In this document: positions 1 to 5,802 of the stretch, one piece after another | How the letters are laid out: each line of letters opens with the position of its first letter | Position numbering within the stretch: position 1 is the stretch's first letter | Source: Xanthobacteraceae bacterium | GTDB taxonomy: Bacteria > Pseudomonadota > Alphaproteobacteria > Rhizobiales > Xanthobacteraceae | Reading direction: 5' to 3' | Length of the DNA: 6,050 bases | Assembly (NCBI GenBank): GCA_030039655.1 | Contig: JASHVC010000746.1 | Location: 1 to 6,050 of the forward strand | Made by a program: the position numbers and the translations under genes | Notes under the pieces: model-generated | Databases searched by the model: none | Seen by the model: only the letters and a program-made list of their open reading frames with translations | Told to the model about the DNA's origin: nothing

Positions 1-86
1 CGATCCGCAGCTGTTATCCCGGATTCACACCGCCGATATTTTGTAGCACACGAACGATGGGCGGATACCGGAGCGGAAGTCGCGCC

Positions 87-176
87 TCAGAAAACAAATG
101 CCAGGGCTGCCACGAGCAGAATCCCAACACCCATAATGGCGATACTGAGCGGATCATAAGCGGGTCGCATGAACAC
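87..176 (-). CDS. Small single-span membrane protein, 29 aa (function unknown)
   Basis: A GTG codon at 176-174 is preceded on the minus strand by GGGAGG (190-185) with 8 nt spacing, which selects this start. The same frame is open further upstream to 287, but that part has no ribosome binding site and looks non-coding. An ATG two codons later (170-168) is the alternative start. The product has a short polar head (about residues 1-9, containing RPAYDP) and then a continuous hydrophobic segment, about residues 10-29, rich in Ile, Leu, Val, Ala and Gly, ending at TGA. This is long enough for one transmembrane helix with the C-terminus at the membrane edge. I do not recognise the family; it does not match KdpF, CydX or CcoQ as I remember them. 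It lies 118 nt downstream of the oxidase-fold gene on the same strand and may have its own promoter, since AT-rich TATATA lies just upstream of the ribosome binding site. Confidence 0.5.
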   Translation of the reverse strand: MFMRPAYDPLSIAIMGVGILLVAALAFVF

Positions 177-294
177 GGTGGGAGCCTCCCTTATATACGT
201 GCTCCCCGTCCCCTGCTGATTCTCAAGTTGACTTGCAAAAATGGCACTTCTGTGAACGCCGCGTTTGTTACCTCTTACAGTCCACACGGAACCC

Positions 295-729
295 TTAAAT
301 GGTTAGCGCGTTACCGCTCAGGTCTTCCGCCCGCTCCACCTTAATCAGCACGCCAAAGCCTTTCTTTTCTGGATCGCCCTTCTTCTCCGGTTCGATAAGC
401 CGTTTCCAGATTTCCTCGTAGATCGGCCCTGACTTGTAGATCTTTGCCGTTCCGTAGAAACGCGCGATGCCGCCTCGCGGCAACAAGCCGGATTCGCGCA
501 ACGACGGATTGCGGAAGTAAACTGTGACTTTAGTACCGTCGGCAAGGCTGGCGGTGGTCGAGCCCCGGCCGCGCTCCCACAGCGCAAAATGCGCGTCGTC
601 GAACACCATGGTGCTGCCGCGCGGAGTGACCTGGGCGAATCCGTTGGGCAATACAGTACCTATCAGGCAAACATGCGCCGGATAGGCGGTGTTGATGGGT
701 TCCTGCAGAACCCTCGGAATGGTCGTCAA
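295..729 (-). CDS. Pyridoxamine 5'-phosphate oxidase family protein (FMN-binding split barrel)
   Basis: From a TTG start this is 144 aa, typical for the small single-domain members of the family. TTG at 729-727 is preceded by GGAGGG (740-735) at 5 nt spacing. An in-frame ATG at 759-757 would add ten residues but has no visible ribosome binding site, and the extension does not look like family sequence. Seen: an N-terminal helix (INTAYP, residues 12-17), then strands CLIGTVLPNGFAQVTPRGS (about 21-39) and MVFDDAHFALWERG (41-54), which form the first half of the split barrel, then KVTVYFRNPSLRES (67-80) and GIARFYGTAKIY (87-98). The C-terminal part is rich in Lys and Glu (about 113-123). Members bind FMN or F420, or are proposed to act on small flavin substrates; the actual reaction here is unknown. 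It is divergent from the DUF4188 gene, with 166 nt between the two starts. Family assignment is firm, function is not. Confidence 0.85.
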   Translation of the reverse strand: MTTIPRVLQEPINTAYPAHVCLIGTVLPNGFAQVTPRGSTMVFDDAHFALWERGRGSTTASLADGTKVTVYFRNPSLRESGLLPRGGIARFYGTAKIYKSGPIYEEIWKRLIEPEKKGDPEKKGFGVLIKVERAEDLSGNALTI

Positions 730-895
730 GGCATCCCTCCGTAAGCCAATGGGCAACATAGATACGGCATGCCATTGCCGATGCGCAATTCGCTCTGTGA
801 ATACTTGATGTTTCGGGTGAAGGACGCCACGTCCAATCGTGAGTGAATTTATTGACCAATGATGCCGCGAAACTTGCCTCGACAGGAGGTGCGAT

Positions 896-1414
896 ATGAA
901 AAGCAAGGTTCAGCGACAAACCGTCGATCTCTCAGCATTCCCTGATCTGGTCGTCATTTACCTCGGGATGCGCGTCAACGCCTGGACCGGTCTTAAGACC
1001 CTGCTGGGTATAGGCCCCCAAATCCAAAACTCTGTCGCCCAGAAACCGGATGGTCTCCTGTTCCACGAATATTTCATCATGTCGTTGATTCCGGTGCACG
1101 TCGGCATGCGTCAATACTGGCGCGACTTCGACGCTTTGGAAGCATGGTCGCGCTCTCCACCCCATCGCGAGTGGTGGCTGGACTTCCTTCGATCATCGCG
1201 GGGAACTGGCTTCTGGCACGAGGCATACTTCATGCGCGGTGGCATGGAGGCGGTCTACGACGACGTGCCCGTTCCGCTGGGCTTCGGACAATTCGCGCCT
1301 CTGCAGCCTGCGCGTGGGCCGATGTTCTCGGCCCGGACCCGAGCCAAGCTGGCCGGCGAGCCGCCCCCTGCAGTGATACAAGAGACTGAAATTTATGATG
1401 TGGGTCGCCCGTGA
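896..1414 (+). CDS. DUF4188 domain protein (monooxygenase-like ferredoxin fold), 172 aa
   Basis: ATG at 896 follows a near-perfect AGGAGGT (884-890) by 5 nt, so the start is well supported. Landmarks that I associate with DUF4188 are in order: YLGMRVNAW (about residues 22-30, first strand), HVGMRQYWRDFDALEAWSR (68-86), HREWW (90-94), GTGFWHEAYFMRGGMEAVYDDVP (103-125) and the Pro/Gly-rich LGFGQFAPLQPARG tail (128-141). The family is distantly related to antibiotic-biosynthesis-type monooxygenase and dehydratase barrels, but no substrate is established, so none is assigned. The sequence after about residue 150 (KLAGEPPPAVIQETEIYDVGRP) is probably a flexible tail. No signal peptide is visible, so it is predicted cytoplasmic. 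It is a single-gene plus-strand unit: divergent from the oxidase-fold gene and convergent with the esterase gene, 27 nt from the latter's stop, with no clear terminator between them. Confidence 0.8.
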   Translation: MKSKVQRQTVDLSAFPDLVVIYLGMRVNAWTGLKTLLGIGPQIQNSVAQKPDGLLFHEYFIMSLIPVHVGMRQYWRDFDALEAWSRSPPHREWWLDFLRSSRGTGFWHEAYFMRGGMEAVYDDVPVPLGFGQFAPLQPARGPMFSARTRAKLAGEPPPAVIQETEIYDVGRP

Positions 1415-1441
1415 CGAAGCTCTGGCGACGGCAGACGCGCT

Positions 1442-2146
1442 TCACTGCCTACGTGCCGCGCGCACGCGCGCGATAAGCTCTTCGACCTGCGGCAGCATAT
1501 GCTGCACCATGACGTTGACGCCCTTGGCGTTCGGATGTTCGGCGTCCATTTGATAGAGGGCTGGATTGCCCTCAACGCCATCAAGGATGAACGGATACCA
1601 GACGAAGGAATAATTCGCCGACAGCCACGGATAGATGGCTGCAAAAGCGCGCACATAGGCCTCACCCGCGCTCGCGAACCCGCGCATACCAGTCAACAGC
1701 ACCTGGATATGGCGCTCCTTCATCCGCTGCAGGATCGCGGCGAGCCCCGCCCTAGTCACGTTCGGGTCTATGTCGCGTTCAGCGTCGTTGCCGCCGAGCT
1801 CGATGATCAGTGCGTCAGTGCCCTCCGGCACGGACTTGTCGAGACGGTGCAGCCCGTCCGCGACCGTGTCGCCGGAGACGCCAGCGTTCACGACCGTAAC
1901 CGCGTAGCCCTTCTGCCTGAGAACCTGTTCCAAGCGTTCCGGGAAAGCGGGGCTAAAGAGCAGGCCGAAGCCGGCAGCGATCGAATCGCCGATCACTACA
2001 ATCTTCACCGGCCGGTCTCCGCTCGCCGGCAACGCATACGATGCGCTGCAACTCAAGCAGAGCACGACCGGGACCAGCACGGCGAGCCGCCACACCGCAG
2101 CGACCGTCATCCGCCGCGAGTTGAAGCGCGAGTGCTGGTGCCGCAT
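1442..2146 (-). CDS. Exported SGNH/GDSL hydrolase, TesA/arylesterase type
   Basis: The 234-aa product carries all SGNH blocks in order: GDSI at residues 53-56 (block I, nucleophile Ser55; the common form is GDSL), SGDT at 91-94 (block II, Gly92), GGND at 118-121 (block III, Asn120; many relatives have GAND) and DAEH at 201-204 (block V, Asp201 and His204). Flanking wording (VNAGVSGDT, LDGVEGNPALYQMDAEHPNAKG) is that of the arylesterase/acyl-CoA thioesterase I group. The N-terminus has basic residues followed by a hydrophobic stretch (about 15-33) and a likely signal-peptidase site after SYA (36-38), so it is predicted periplasmic. ATG at 2146 is supported by AGGGAG (2157-2152) with 5 nt spacing; Met13 is a less likely alternative. 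Such enzymes cleave ester or thioester bonds of varied acyl substrates; specificity cannot be read here. It lies 24 nt downstream of the acyltransferase gene on the same strand, so co-transcription is likely, perhaps for acyl-group turnover on a surface molecule (inference). Confidence 0.9.
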   Translation of the reverse strand: MRHQHSRFNSRRMTVAAVWRLAVLVPVVLCLSCSASYALPASGDRPVKIVVIGDSIAAGFGLLFSPAFPERLEQVLRQKGYAVTVVNAGVSGDTVADGLHRLDKSVPEGTDALIIELGGNDAERDIDPNVTRAGLAAILQRMKERHIQVLLTGMRGFASAGEAYVRAFAAIYPWLSANYSFVWYPFILDGVEGNPALYQMDAEHPNAKGVNVMVQHMLPQVEELIARVRAARRQ

Positions 2147-2170
2147 GAACGCTCCCTAGCATCGGGACAA

Positions 2171-3583
2171 TCAATCCGGCATCTGGCTTAGTTTGCGCTG
2201 AAACGAGCCTTCTTGAGCCAGTTCGTCGGCGGACGATCTGATCGACGCCAGATTCGGTCGAAGATGGTCTCGGCCGCTGGTGACCGCAGACGAGATTCGA
2301 GCATGCAACGTTGCGCACGCAGAAGCAACTGCCTGCTTGCCGCGCGACGCCACGGCGAGCGCCTTGATCCAAGGACTTTGCCTCCGGGCACCTGGCGCCC
2401 AGAGCTCGTCGTAGTTGGCGAACATCTTCAGCGTTTTGTCGTACCGCGTCGGCTCGATCCACGGCAGGATTCGGCGAAGGATTGCGTTACAGATCGTCGA
2501 AGTGTGCCGCACGTAAAGATCGATTGGATCGAGCTGATACCGCAAGTGGAACTTGGGATCGTAGTTCAAGGCGCTGCTATGAAACCGTTTGTAGCCGTGC
2601 GCGATGGCCCAACTGATCAGGTCACGGAAAGTGTAGTGGTACAGGTGCAGGTCGAGCGCGACCTCGTAATCGAGACCGAGATACTCGCCGTGGATCATAT
2701 CGCCTTGAAGAAGGCATGACCCGAAGGCGACGACCTTGCCGTTCTGACGCCAGACAAAGAAACGATTCTTGTCGCCAAGCCGCGAGCTAAGGCCGCAAAA
2801 AAAGTCCTTGGTCAGTTTCTCGAAATGCAGGTTGGATCGATGATAAACCTGCAGATAAAGCGGGTAGATCTCGTCGATCATCGGCGCAATATCGTCGACG
2901 ACACTCATCTCAATCGGGGCCGCCTGTTCGGCCACCTTCAATTTCTGCCGCAACTTTTTCCGCGCGTTACCGCTGAGCGCGCGCTGCATGTACTCCTCGA
3001 AGCTCGCATAATCGATATTGAGCATGACGTTGGGAAGACTCGGAATTCTGGCGAAATCCTTGTCCACGAAGCATTCCAGGGCCGCCCGATATTTGGCGGG
3101 AAATTCCTTGAGCACCACGAGCCGCGCTTTTAGCTTGCGCGCCTCGTTCACCAGCACCGACGCCAGCTGGCGCGCTGCGGAATGTTGCGCGTATTCATTC
3201 TTGCCGTCGAGGTGTCCTTCTCCCGCGGCGCACCCCATCATCAGCGTGCGCGCGCGCATAAAGCCGGGCCACAGGCGACGAATGAAATTCGTCAGCCAGC
3301 CGAATTGCGGGCTCGCGCCGATGAGCAAATCCAAGTCGAGAACAAAGAACGGTTGGATGGCGCAAATCGCGCCGGTCTCATCGCGGATTATAAAATATCT
3401 GTAATCAAACTCGCCGTGGATTGTATCCTCGACCAGTTCGTAATAGCGACGATCCTTTGCTTCCCCGCCGAAGGCATTTGTCCAGCGTTCGCATTCCGTC
3501 GCCTCTATCCGCGAAACGACCTCTACGCCGCCTGTCGGCAGCGCAACGTTGTCCTGTTCGGGAATGAAGGCGATTTGATTCAT
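2171..3583 (-). CDS. GNAT-superfamily acyltransferase, BioF2/FemAB-like, 470 aa
   Basis: The best start is ATG 3583-3581, with a G-rich AGGGGG about 7 nt upstream; the frame is open to 3649 but the extra 22 residues look non-coding. The protein is about 470 aa, the size of tandem-GNAT proteins of the BioF2-like (Acetyltransf_6)/DUF482 type. An N-terminal region (about 20-165) contains YRYFIIRDETGAICAIQPFF (62-81), a strand pair typical of a first, degenerate GNAT lobe. The second lobe runs from about 185 to 360: a basic helix GNARKKLRQKLK (205-216), YLQVYHRSNLHFEKLTKDFF (243-262), FFVWRQNGKVVAFGSCLL (275-292), HGEYLGLDYE (298-307) and a late LNYDPKFHLRYQLDPIDLYV (339-358). The tail beyond about 400 is Ala/Ser/Arg-rich and probably disordered. 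No signal peptide or membrane segment is seen. Relatives act on amino-acyl, peptidoglycan or polysaccharide substrates, but none can be assigned here. It is the first gene of a two-gene unit with the esterase; the phased GTTTGAT repeats lie 66-107 nt upstream of its start. Confidence 0.75.
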   Translation of the reverse strand: MNQIAFIPEQDNVALPTGGVEVVSRIEATECERWTNAFGGEAKDRRYYELVEDTIHGEFDYRYFIIRDETGAICAIQPFFVLDLDLLIGASPQFGWLTNFIRRLWPGFMRARTLMMGCAAGEGHLDGKNEYAQHSAARQLASVLVNEARKLKARLVVLKEFPAKYRAALECFVDKDFARIPSLPNVMLNIDYASFEEYMQRALSGNARKKLRQKLKVAEQAAPIEMSVVDDIAPMIDEIYPLYLQVYHRSNLHFEKLTKDFFCGLSSRLGDKNRFFVWRQNGKVVAFGSCLLQGDMIHGEYLGLDYEVALDLHLYHYTFRDLISWAIAHGYKRFHSSALNYDPKFHLRYQLDPIDLYVRHTSTICNAILRRILPWIEPTRYDKTLKMFANYDELWAPGARRQSPWIKALAVASRGKQAVASACATLHARISSAVTSGRDHLRPNLASIRSSADELAQEGSFQRKLSQMPD

Positions 3584-3648
3584 GACTAGCCCCCTACGCA
3601 CGCTTAGTCTTCTTGTAACCATAAGCGATAATGGAAAATTTATGCGCA

Positions 3649-3690
3649 ATCAAACGCAAAGTTTGATCTTTGTTTGATTCTTTATTTGAT
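3649..3690. promoter_or_regulatory. Phased GTTTGAT repeat cluster, candidate operator
   Basis: ATCAAAC at 3649-3655 and GTTTGAT at 3661-3667 form a perfect 7-bp inverted repeat with a 5-nt centre. Two further direct copies follow: GTTTGAT at 3672-3678 and ATTTGAT at 3684-3690. The starts of the three direct copies are 11 and 12 nt apart, roughly one helical turn. The cluster lies 66-107 nt upstream of the acyltransferase start, in promoter position for that operon. Repeated half-sites on one face of the helix suggest cooperative binding of a regulator. I cannot name the factor, and simple AT-richness is the alternative explanation. Confidence 0.4.
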
Positions 3691-3992
3691 TCAGAGCGCA
3701 GCGTTAACGCGCGGCCGCACCGCAAATCACGGCGGCCGAACACAAACCAATCCTCGACGACATCCGTTTCGTCGATTAAGCGCGTTCGCGCCGGCGACCT
3801 GCGCGCGCCGGCGCTAACCAGAGCGGTGCATGAGGGATTGTCGCCCCGCGCCGCAACGCAAATAGTTTCGCTCAGCGGCGCGCCGAATCCATTGCGTCAA
3901 ATCGGCGCGGAGTGCAAAAATATACAACTGTGGCGGTCACGCGTGGTCGTTGACCCCTTTAGAGGTATTCCGACGGTACGGCGCGCAAAAGG

Positions 3993-4023
3993 TTGATTGT
4001 GCAGGACGGAAGGCAAGTATAGC
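3993..4023 (+). promoter_or_regulatory. Possible promoter of the CDGSH gene (weak)
   Basis: TTGATT (3993-3998) and TATAGC (4018-4023) resemble -35 and -10 boxes, but the spacer is 19 nt, longer than the usual 16-18. AAGTAT at 4015-4020 would give a 16-nt spacer with a poorer -10 box. The call rests mainly on position: the -10 box directly abuts the palindrome at 4024-4037, and the gene start is at 4081. Confidence 0.25.
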
Positions 4024-4037
4024 TGAACGACCGTTCA
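4024..4037. promoter_or_regulatory. TGAACG-AC-CGTTCA palindrome, TetR-type operator candidate
   Basis: There is a perfect 6-bp inverted repeat with a 2-nt centre (TGAACG 4024-4029, CGTTCA 4032-4037). The form AACG-NN-CGTT inside a short palindrome is characteristic of operators bound by TetR-family repressors. It lies immediately downstream of a possible -10 box (4018-4023) and 43 nt before the CDGSH gene start, where a bound repressor would block transcription initiation. No TetR gene is present in the window, so a regulator would have to be encoded elsewhere. Confidence 0.5.
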
Positions 4038-4080
4038 CATTCGACATTGAAAGACGATCAGCCGCTCGACGGAGGCGTTC

Positions 4081-4773
4081 ATGGTTAAGCCTAAAGTCGA
4101 AGCCCGCGTGAGTGTGAGGGACGACGGCCCCTACGATGTTACCGGAAATATTCCGCTGGCGAAGCAGATCATCTCGGCCAATGCGGACGGAGATTCCGAA
4201 AGCTGGACGGAAGGCCATCACTATCCGGCGCGACAGAAATATTCGCTGTGCCGCTGCGGTCAGTCCAGCACCAAGCCGTTTTGCGACGGCACCCACGCCA
4301 AGGTCGGGTTCGATGGCACCGAGACCGCAAGCCGCGAACCCTATCTGGACCAAGCCAACACTCTCGACGGCCCCGTGTTGGCACTTACCGATGCCGAGAG
4401 CCTGTGCGCATTCGGACGCTTTTGCGATCCGAACGGTAAAGTGTGGAATCAAGTCCGCAGCACCGACGATCCGCAGGTGCGTGCCATGTTCGTTCGGCAG
4501 GTCGGCAATTGCCCGGCGGGCCGGCTCGTTGCGTGGGACAAATCATCAGGCCAGGCGATCGAGCCGCATCTGCCGCTTTCCATCGGTCTGATTGAAGATC
4601 CGGCGGAAGGCTGCGCCGGCCCGATTTGGCTGCGAGGCAGGATCGTGGTGGTTGCCGCGGATGGGTTCGAATATGAGGTGCGCAACCGCGTAACGCTCTG
4701 CCGCTGCGGAGCGTCACGCAACAAGCCGTTCTGCGACGGCACTCACGCGTCGATCAAATTCCAAGCACCGTAG
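4081..4773 (+). CDS. Iron-sulfur protein: CDGSH - divergent 4Fe-4S - CDGSH
   Basis: ATG at 4081 is preceded by GGAGG (4071-4075) with 5 nt spacing. The 230-aa protein has three apparent cluster-binding regions. The N-terminal CDGSH motif is CRCGQSSTKPFCDGTH, with ligands Cys57, Cys59, Cys68 and His72. The middle region (about 94-180) contains Cys109, Cys115, the CPAGRL motif with Cys144, and Cys178, resembling the divergent 4Fe-4S mono-cluster domain (Fer4_19). The C-terminal CDGSH motif is CRCGASRNKPFCDGTH, with Cys207, Cys209, Cys218 and His222. CDGSH domains bind a redox-active, labile 2Fe-2S cluster through three Cys and one His, and all eight ligands are present. No signal peptide or membrane anchor is seen, so it is cytoplasmic. 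Likely roles are electron transfer or cluster sensing and transfer; the partner is unknown. The enoyl-CoA hydratase gene follows 96 nt downstream, perhaps as a second cistron. The family call is firm; the physiological role is not known to me. Confidence 0.92.
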   Translation: MVKPKVEARVSVRDDGPYDVTGNIPLAKQIISANADGDSESWTEGHHYPARQKYSLCRCGQSSTKPFCDGTHAKVGFDGTETASREPYLDQANTLDGPVLALTDAESLCAFGRFCDPNGKVWNQVRSTDDPQVRAMFVRQVGNCPAGRLVAWDKSSGQAIEPHLPLSIGLIEDPAEGCAGPIWLRGRIVVVAADGFEYEVRNRVTLCRCGASRNKPFCDGTHASIKFQAP

Positions 4774-4778
4774 TGCGC

Positions 4779-4818
4779 GCCAAGCGTCTTGAGAGCGGCA
4801 CGCTTTTTGGCTTGCCGC
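4779..4818 (+). terminator. Weak terminator-like hairpins between the CDGSH and crotonase genes
   Basis: AAGCGT (4782-4787) pairs with ACGCTT (4800-4805) across a 12-nt loop, and the T run continues to 4808. A second hairpin, GCGGCA (4795-4800) with TGCCGC (4813-4818), overlaps the first and cannot form at the same time. The first stem is only 6 bp, so any termination is probably partial. If it works, it would reduce read-through from the CDGSH gene into the crotonase gene. Confidence 0.3.
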
Positions 4819-4869
4819 CATGTGAGGATTCGGCAACCATCGCGGTTCGTCTCAAACTTCCTACGCTCC

Positions 4870-5664
4870 ATGAATCTCAGCTTCGACACCCTGAACATCG
4901 CGCAGCCTAAAGAGCACGTCACGCTGGTGACTCTCAATCGGCCGGCTGCAGCCAACGCGATGAATACGCAACTTGGCACCGAGCTCATGATGCTGTTCGA
5001 GGCGCTGAACCTCAACGTCGCACCAGCCCGCTGCGTCGTCCTGACCGGCGCCGGAGATCGGGCGTTTTGCGCCGGCGCTGACCTCAAAGAGCGTAAGGAC
5101 ATGACCGATGAGGCATGGGTTCAACAGCACCTGATCTACGAGCGCATGGCACGGGCAATTTTGGCGTGCCCGATTCCGATCATCGCGGCTGTGAACGGCG
5201 CGGCCTTTGGCGGCGGCTGCGAAATCGCACTCGCCTGTGATTTCATCTACGCGGCGGAGCACGCCAGATTTGCTTTGACCGAAGTCACGCTCGGCATCAT
5301 GCCGGGCGCCGGCGGAACACAGAACCTGCCGCGTGCGGTCGGCGAGCGGCGCGCGAAGGAAATCATCCTCACTGGCAAACCCTTCACGGCCGCCGAGGCC
5401 CTGCAATGGGGCCTTGTGAACCGTGTGCTTACGGGCCCCGGACTCGTTGCCGCCTCCGTCGAGACCGCAGACGCCATTGCGCGCAACGCGCCGATCTCCG
5501 TGCGCCAGGCCAAGCAAGCCATAAGCCGCGGCTTGAATATGTCGCTTTGGGACGGCCTCGCCCTGGAGATCGAAGCGTATCACCGAACGATCCCCACGGA
5601 AGATCGGCGCGAAGGGATCAGATCGTTCAACGAGAAACGGCCGCCGAATTTCAAGGGTAAGTGA
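4870..5664 (+). CDS. Enoyl-CoA hydratase/isomerase family protein (crotonase fold)
   Basis: From ATG 4870 the product is 264 aa, the normal size for a crotonase. The frame is open back to a TTG at 4789, but those 27 residues are basic, look unlike the family and have no ribosome binding site. The chosen ATG also lacks a clear Shine-Dalgarno, so the start rests on homology. Seen: LTGAGDRAFCAGADLKE (58-74, first oxyanion-hole loop and CoA-binding region), AAVNGAAFGGGCEIALACD (106-124, second oxyanion-hole loop) and LTEVTLGIMPGAGGTQNLPRAVG (136-158). Glu118 and Glu138 sit 20 residues apart, matching the two catalytic glutamates of mitochondrial enoyl-CoA hydratase (Glu144 and Glu164 in the rat enzyme), so hydratase activity is plausible. 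The C-terminal helical region (about 200-264) is intact. The expected reaction is hydration of 2-enoyl-CoA in beta-oxidation or branched-chain/terpenoid acid breakdown, in the cytoplasm; the exact substrate cannot be read. AUH-type methylglutaconyl-CoA hydratases share similar wording. Confidence 0.93.
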   Translation: MNLSFDTLNIAQPKEHVTLVTLNRPAAANAMNTQLGTELMMLFEALNLNVAPARCVVLTGAGDRAFCAGADLKERKDMTDEAWVQQHLIYERMARAILACPIPIIAAVNGAAFGGGCEIALACDFIYAAEHARFALTEVTLGIMPGAGGTQNLPRAVGERRAKEIILTGKPFTAAEALQWGLVNRVLTGPGLVAASVETADAIARNAPISVRQAKQAISRGLNMSLWDGLALEIEAYHRTIPTEDRREGIRSFNEKRPPNFKGK

Positions 5665-5721
5665 GCCTAGACGCCAGCAAGACCGCCCTTCCCTCTGCGC
5701 CGAATATGGTCTAAAGACCGC

Positions 5722-5748
5722 GGCGCGCGGGGCCTAGCCCCCGGCGCC
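5722..5748 (+). promoter_or_regulatory. GC-rich hairpin in the carB leader
   Basis: GGCGC (5722-5726) pairs with GCGCC (5744-5748), and inside it GGGGC (5729-5733) pairs with GCCCC (5737-5741) across a CTA loop, leaving a 2x2 internal mismatch. Just upstream is the small palindrome GGTCT-AA-AGACC (5708-5719). The left strand GGCGCGC (5722-5728) is also perfectly complementary to GCGCGCC (5769-5775), the right arm of the downstream terminator. Two mutually exclusive folds are therefore possible. GC-rich sequence makes such complementarity easy to find by chance. Confidence 0.4.
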
Positions 5749-5753
5749 TGGCC

Positions 5754-5783
5754 AAGGACGCGCGAGTAGCGCGCCCTTTTTTT
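5754..5783 (+). terminator. Rho-independent terminator, 19 nt before carB
   Basis: AAGGACGCGC (5754-5763) pairs with GCGCGCCCTT (5769-5778) across a GAGTA loop, with one A-C mismatch and otherwise continuous pairing. A run of seven T residues covers 5777-5783. This is a convincing intrinsic terminator for the plus strand. It would end the crotonase transcript, but only 19 nt remain before the carB start codon, too few for a separate promoter downstream, so carB transcription probably has to cross it (see findings). Confidence 0.75.
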
Positions 5784-5802
5784 GTGCCCACATACGGAAG
5801 CG

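Larger units (their letters stand above)
3584..4080. other. Divergent intergenic region, 497 bases, no convincing gene
   Basis: This region separates the minus-strand acyltransferase operon from the plus-strand CDGSH gene and should hold both promoters. About 3600-3700 is clearly AT-rich compared with the rest of the window and contains the GTTTGAT repeats. About 3700-3960 is GC-rich and includes two copies of the self-complementary GCGCCGGCG (3788-3796 and 3805-3813, 17 nt apart). About 3985-4080 holds a weak promoter-like pair (TTGATT 3993-3998, TATAGC 4018-4023, 19 nt apart) and a 14-bp palindrome. A plus-strand reading frame through 3670-3996 is open, but it has no ribosome binding site, begins inside the AT-rich repeats and encodes a Ser/Arg-rich protein without recognisable structure, so I treat it as chance. 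Confidence 0.6.

Noticed and set aside
1..86. Left edge examined for a gene end or terminator
   Set aside because: No supported reading frame, hairpin with T run, or repeat is visible in these bases on either strand.
235..262. Possible minus-strand terminator after the oxidase-fold gene (short stem followed by ATTTTT)
   Set aside because: The stem is broken into 3 bp and 2 bp by a bulge; too weak to call.
851..860. ATTG-AC-CAAT palindrome before the DUF4188 gene as an operator
   Set aside because: Only 4-bp half-sites that do not extend outward; expected by chance, and no promoter boxes could be placed around it.
1415..1443. GAAGC...GCTTC inverted repeat between the convergent DUF4188 and esterase genes as a shared terminator
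   Set aside because: The stem is only 5 bp with an 18-nt loop, and there is no T run on either strand.
1499..2191. Long plus-strand frame opposite the SGNH hydrolase gene
   Set aside because: It mirrors a gene with all catalytic blocks and a good ribosome binding site; the antisense product is His/Arg-rich and has no domain features, as expected of a GC-rich shadow.
3670..3996. Open plus-strand frame of 108 codons in the divergent intergenic region
   Set aside because: It has no ribosome binding site, starts inside the AT-rich repeat block, and its Ser/Arg-rich product has no recognisable fold or motif; chance openness in GC-rich DNA is enough.
4861..5583. Long minus-strand frame opposite the crotonase gene
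   Set aside because: The crotonase frame carries both catalytic glutamates and full-length family sequence; the antisense product shows no motif and no ribosome binding site.
5706..5714. Two-codon frame ATG-GTC-TAA in the carB leader as a minimal leader peptide
   Set aside because: It has no ribosome binding site and is too short to separate from chance; it also lies partly inside the GGTCT-AA-AGACC palindrome.
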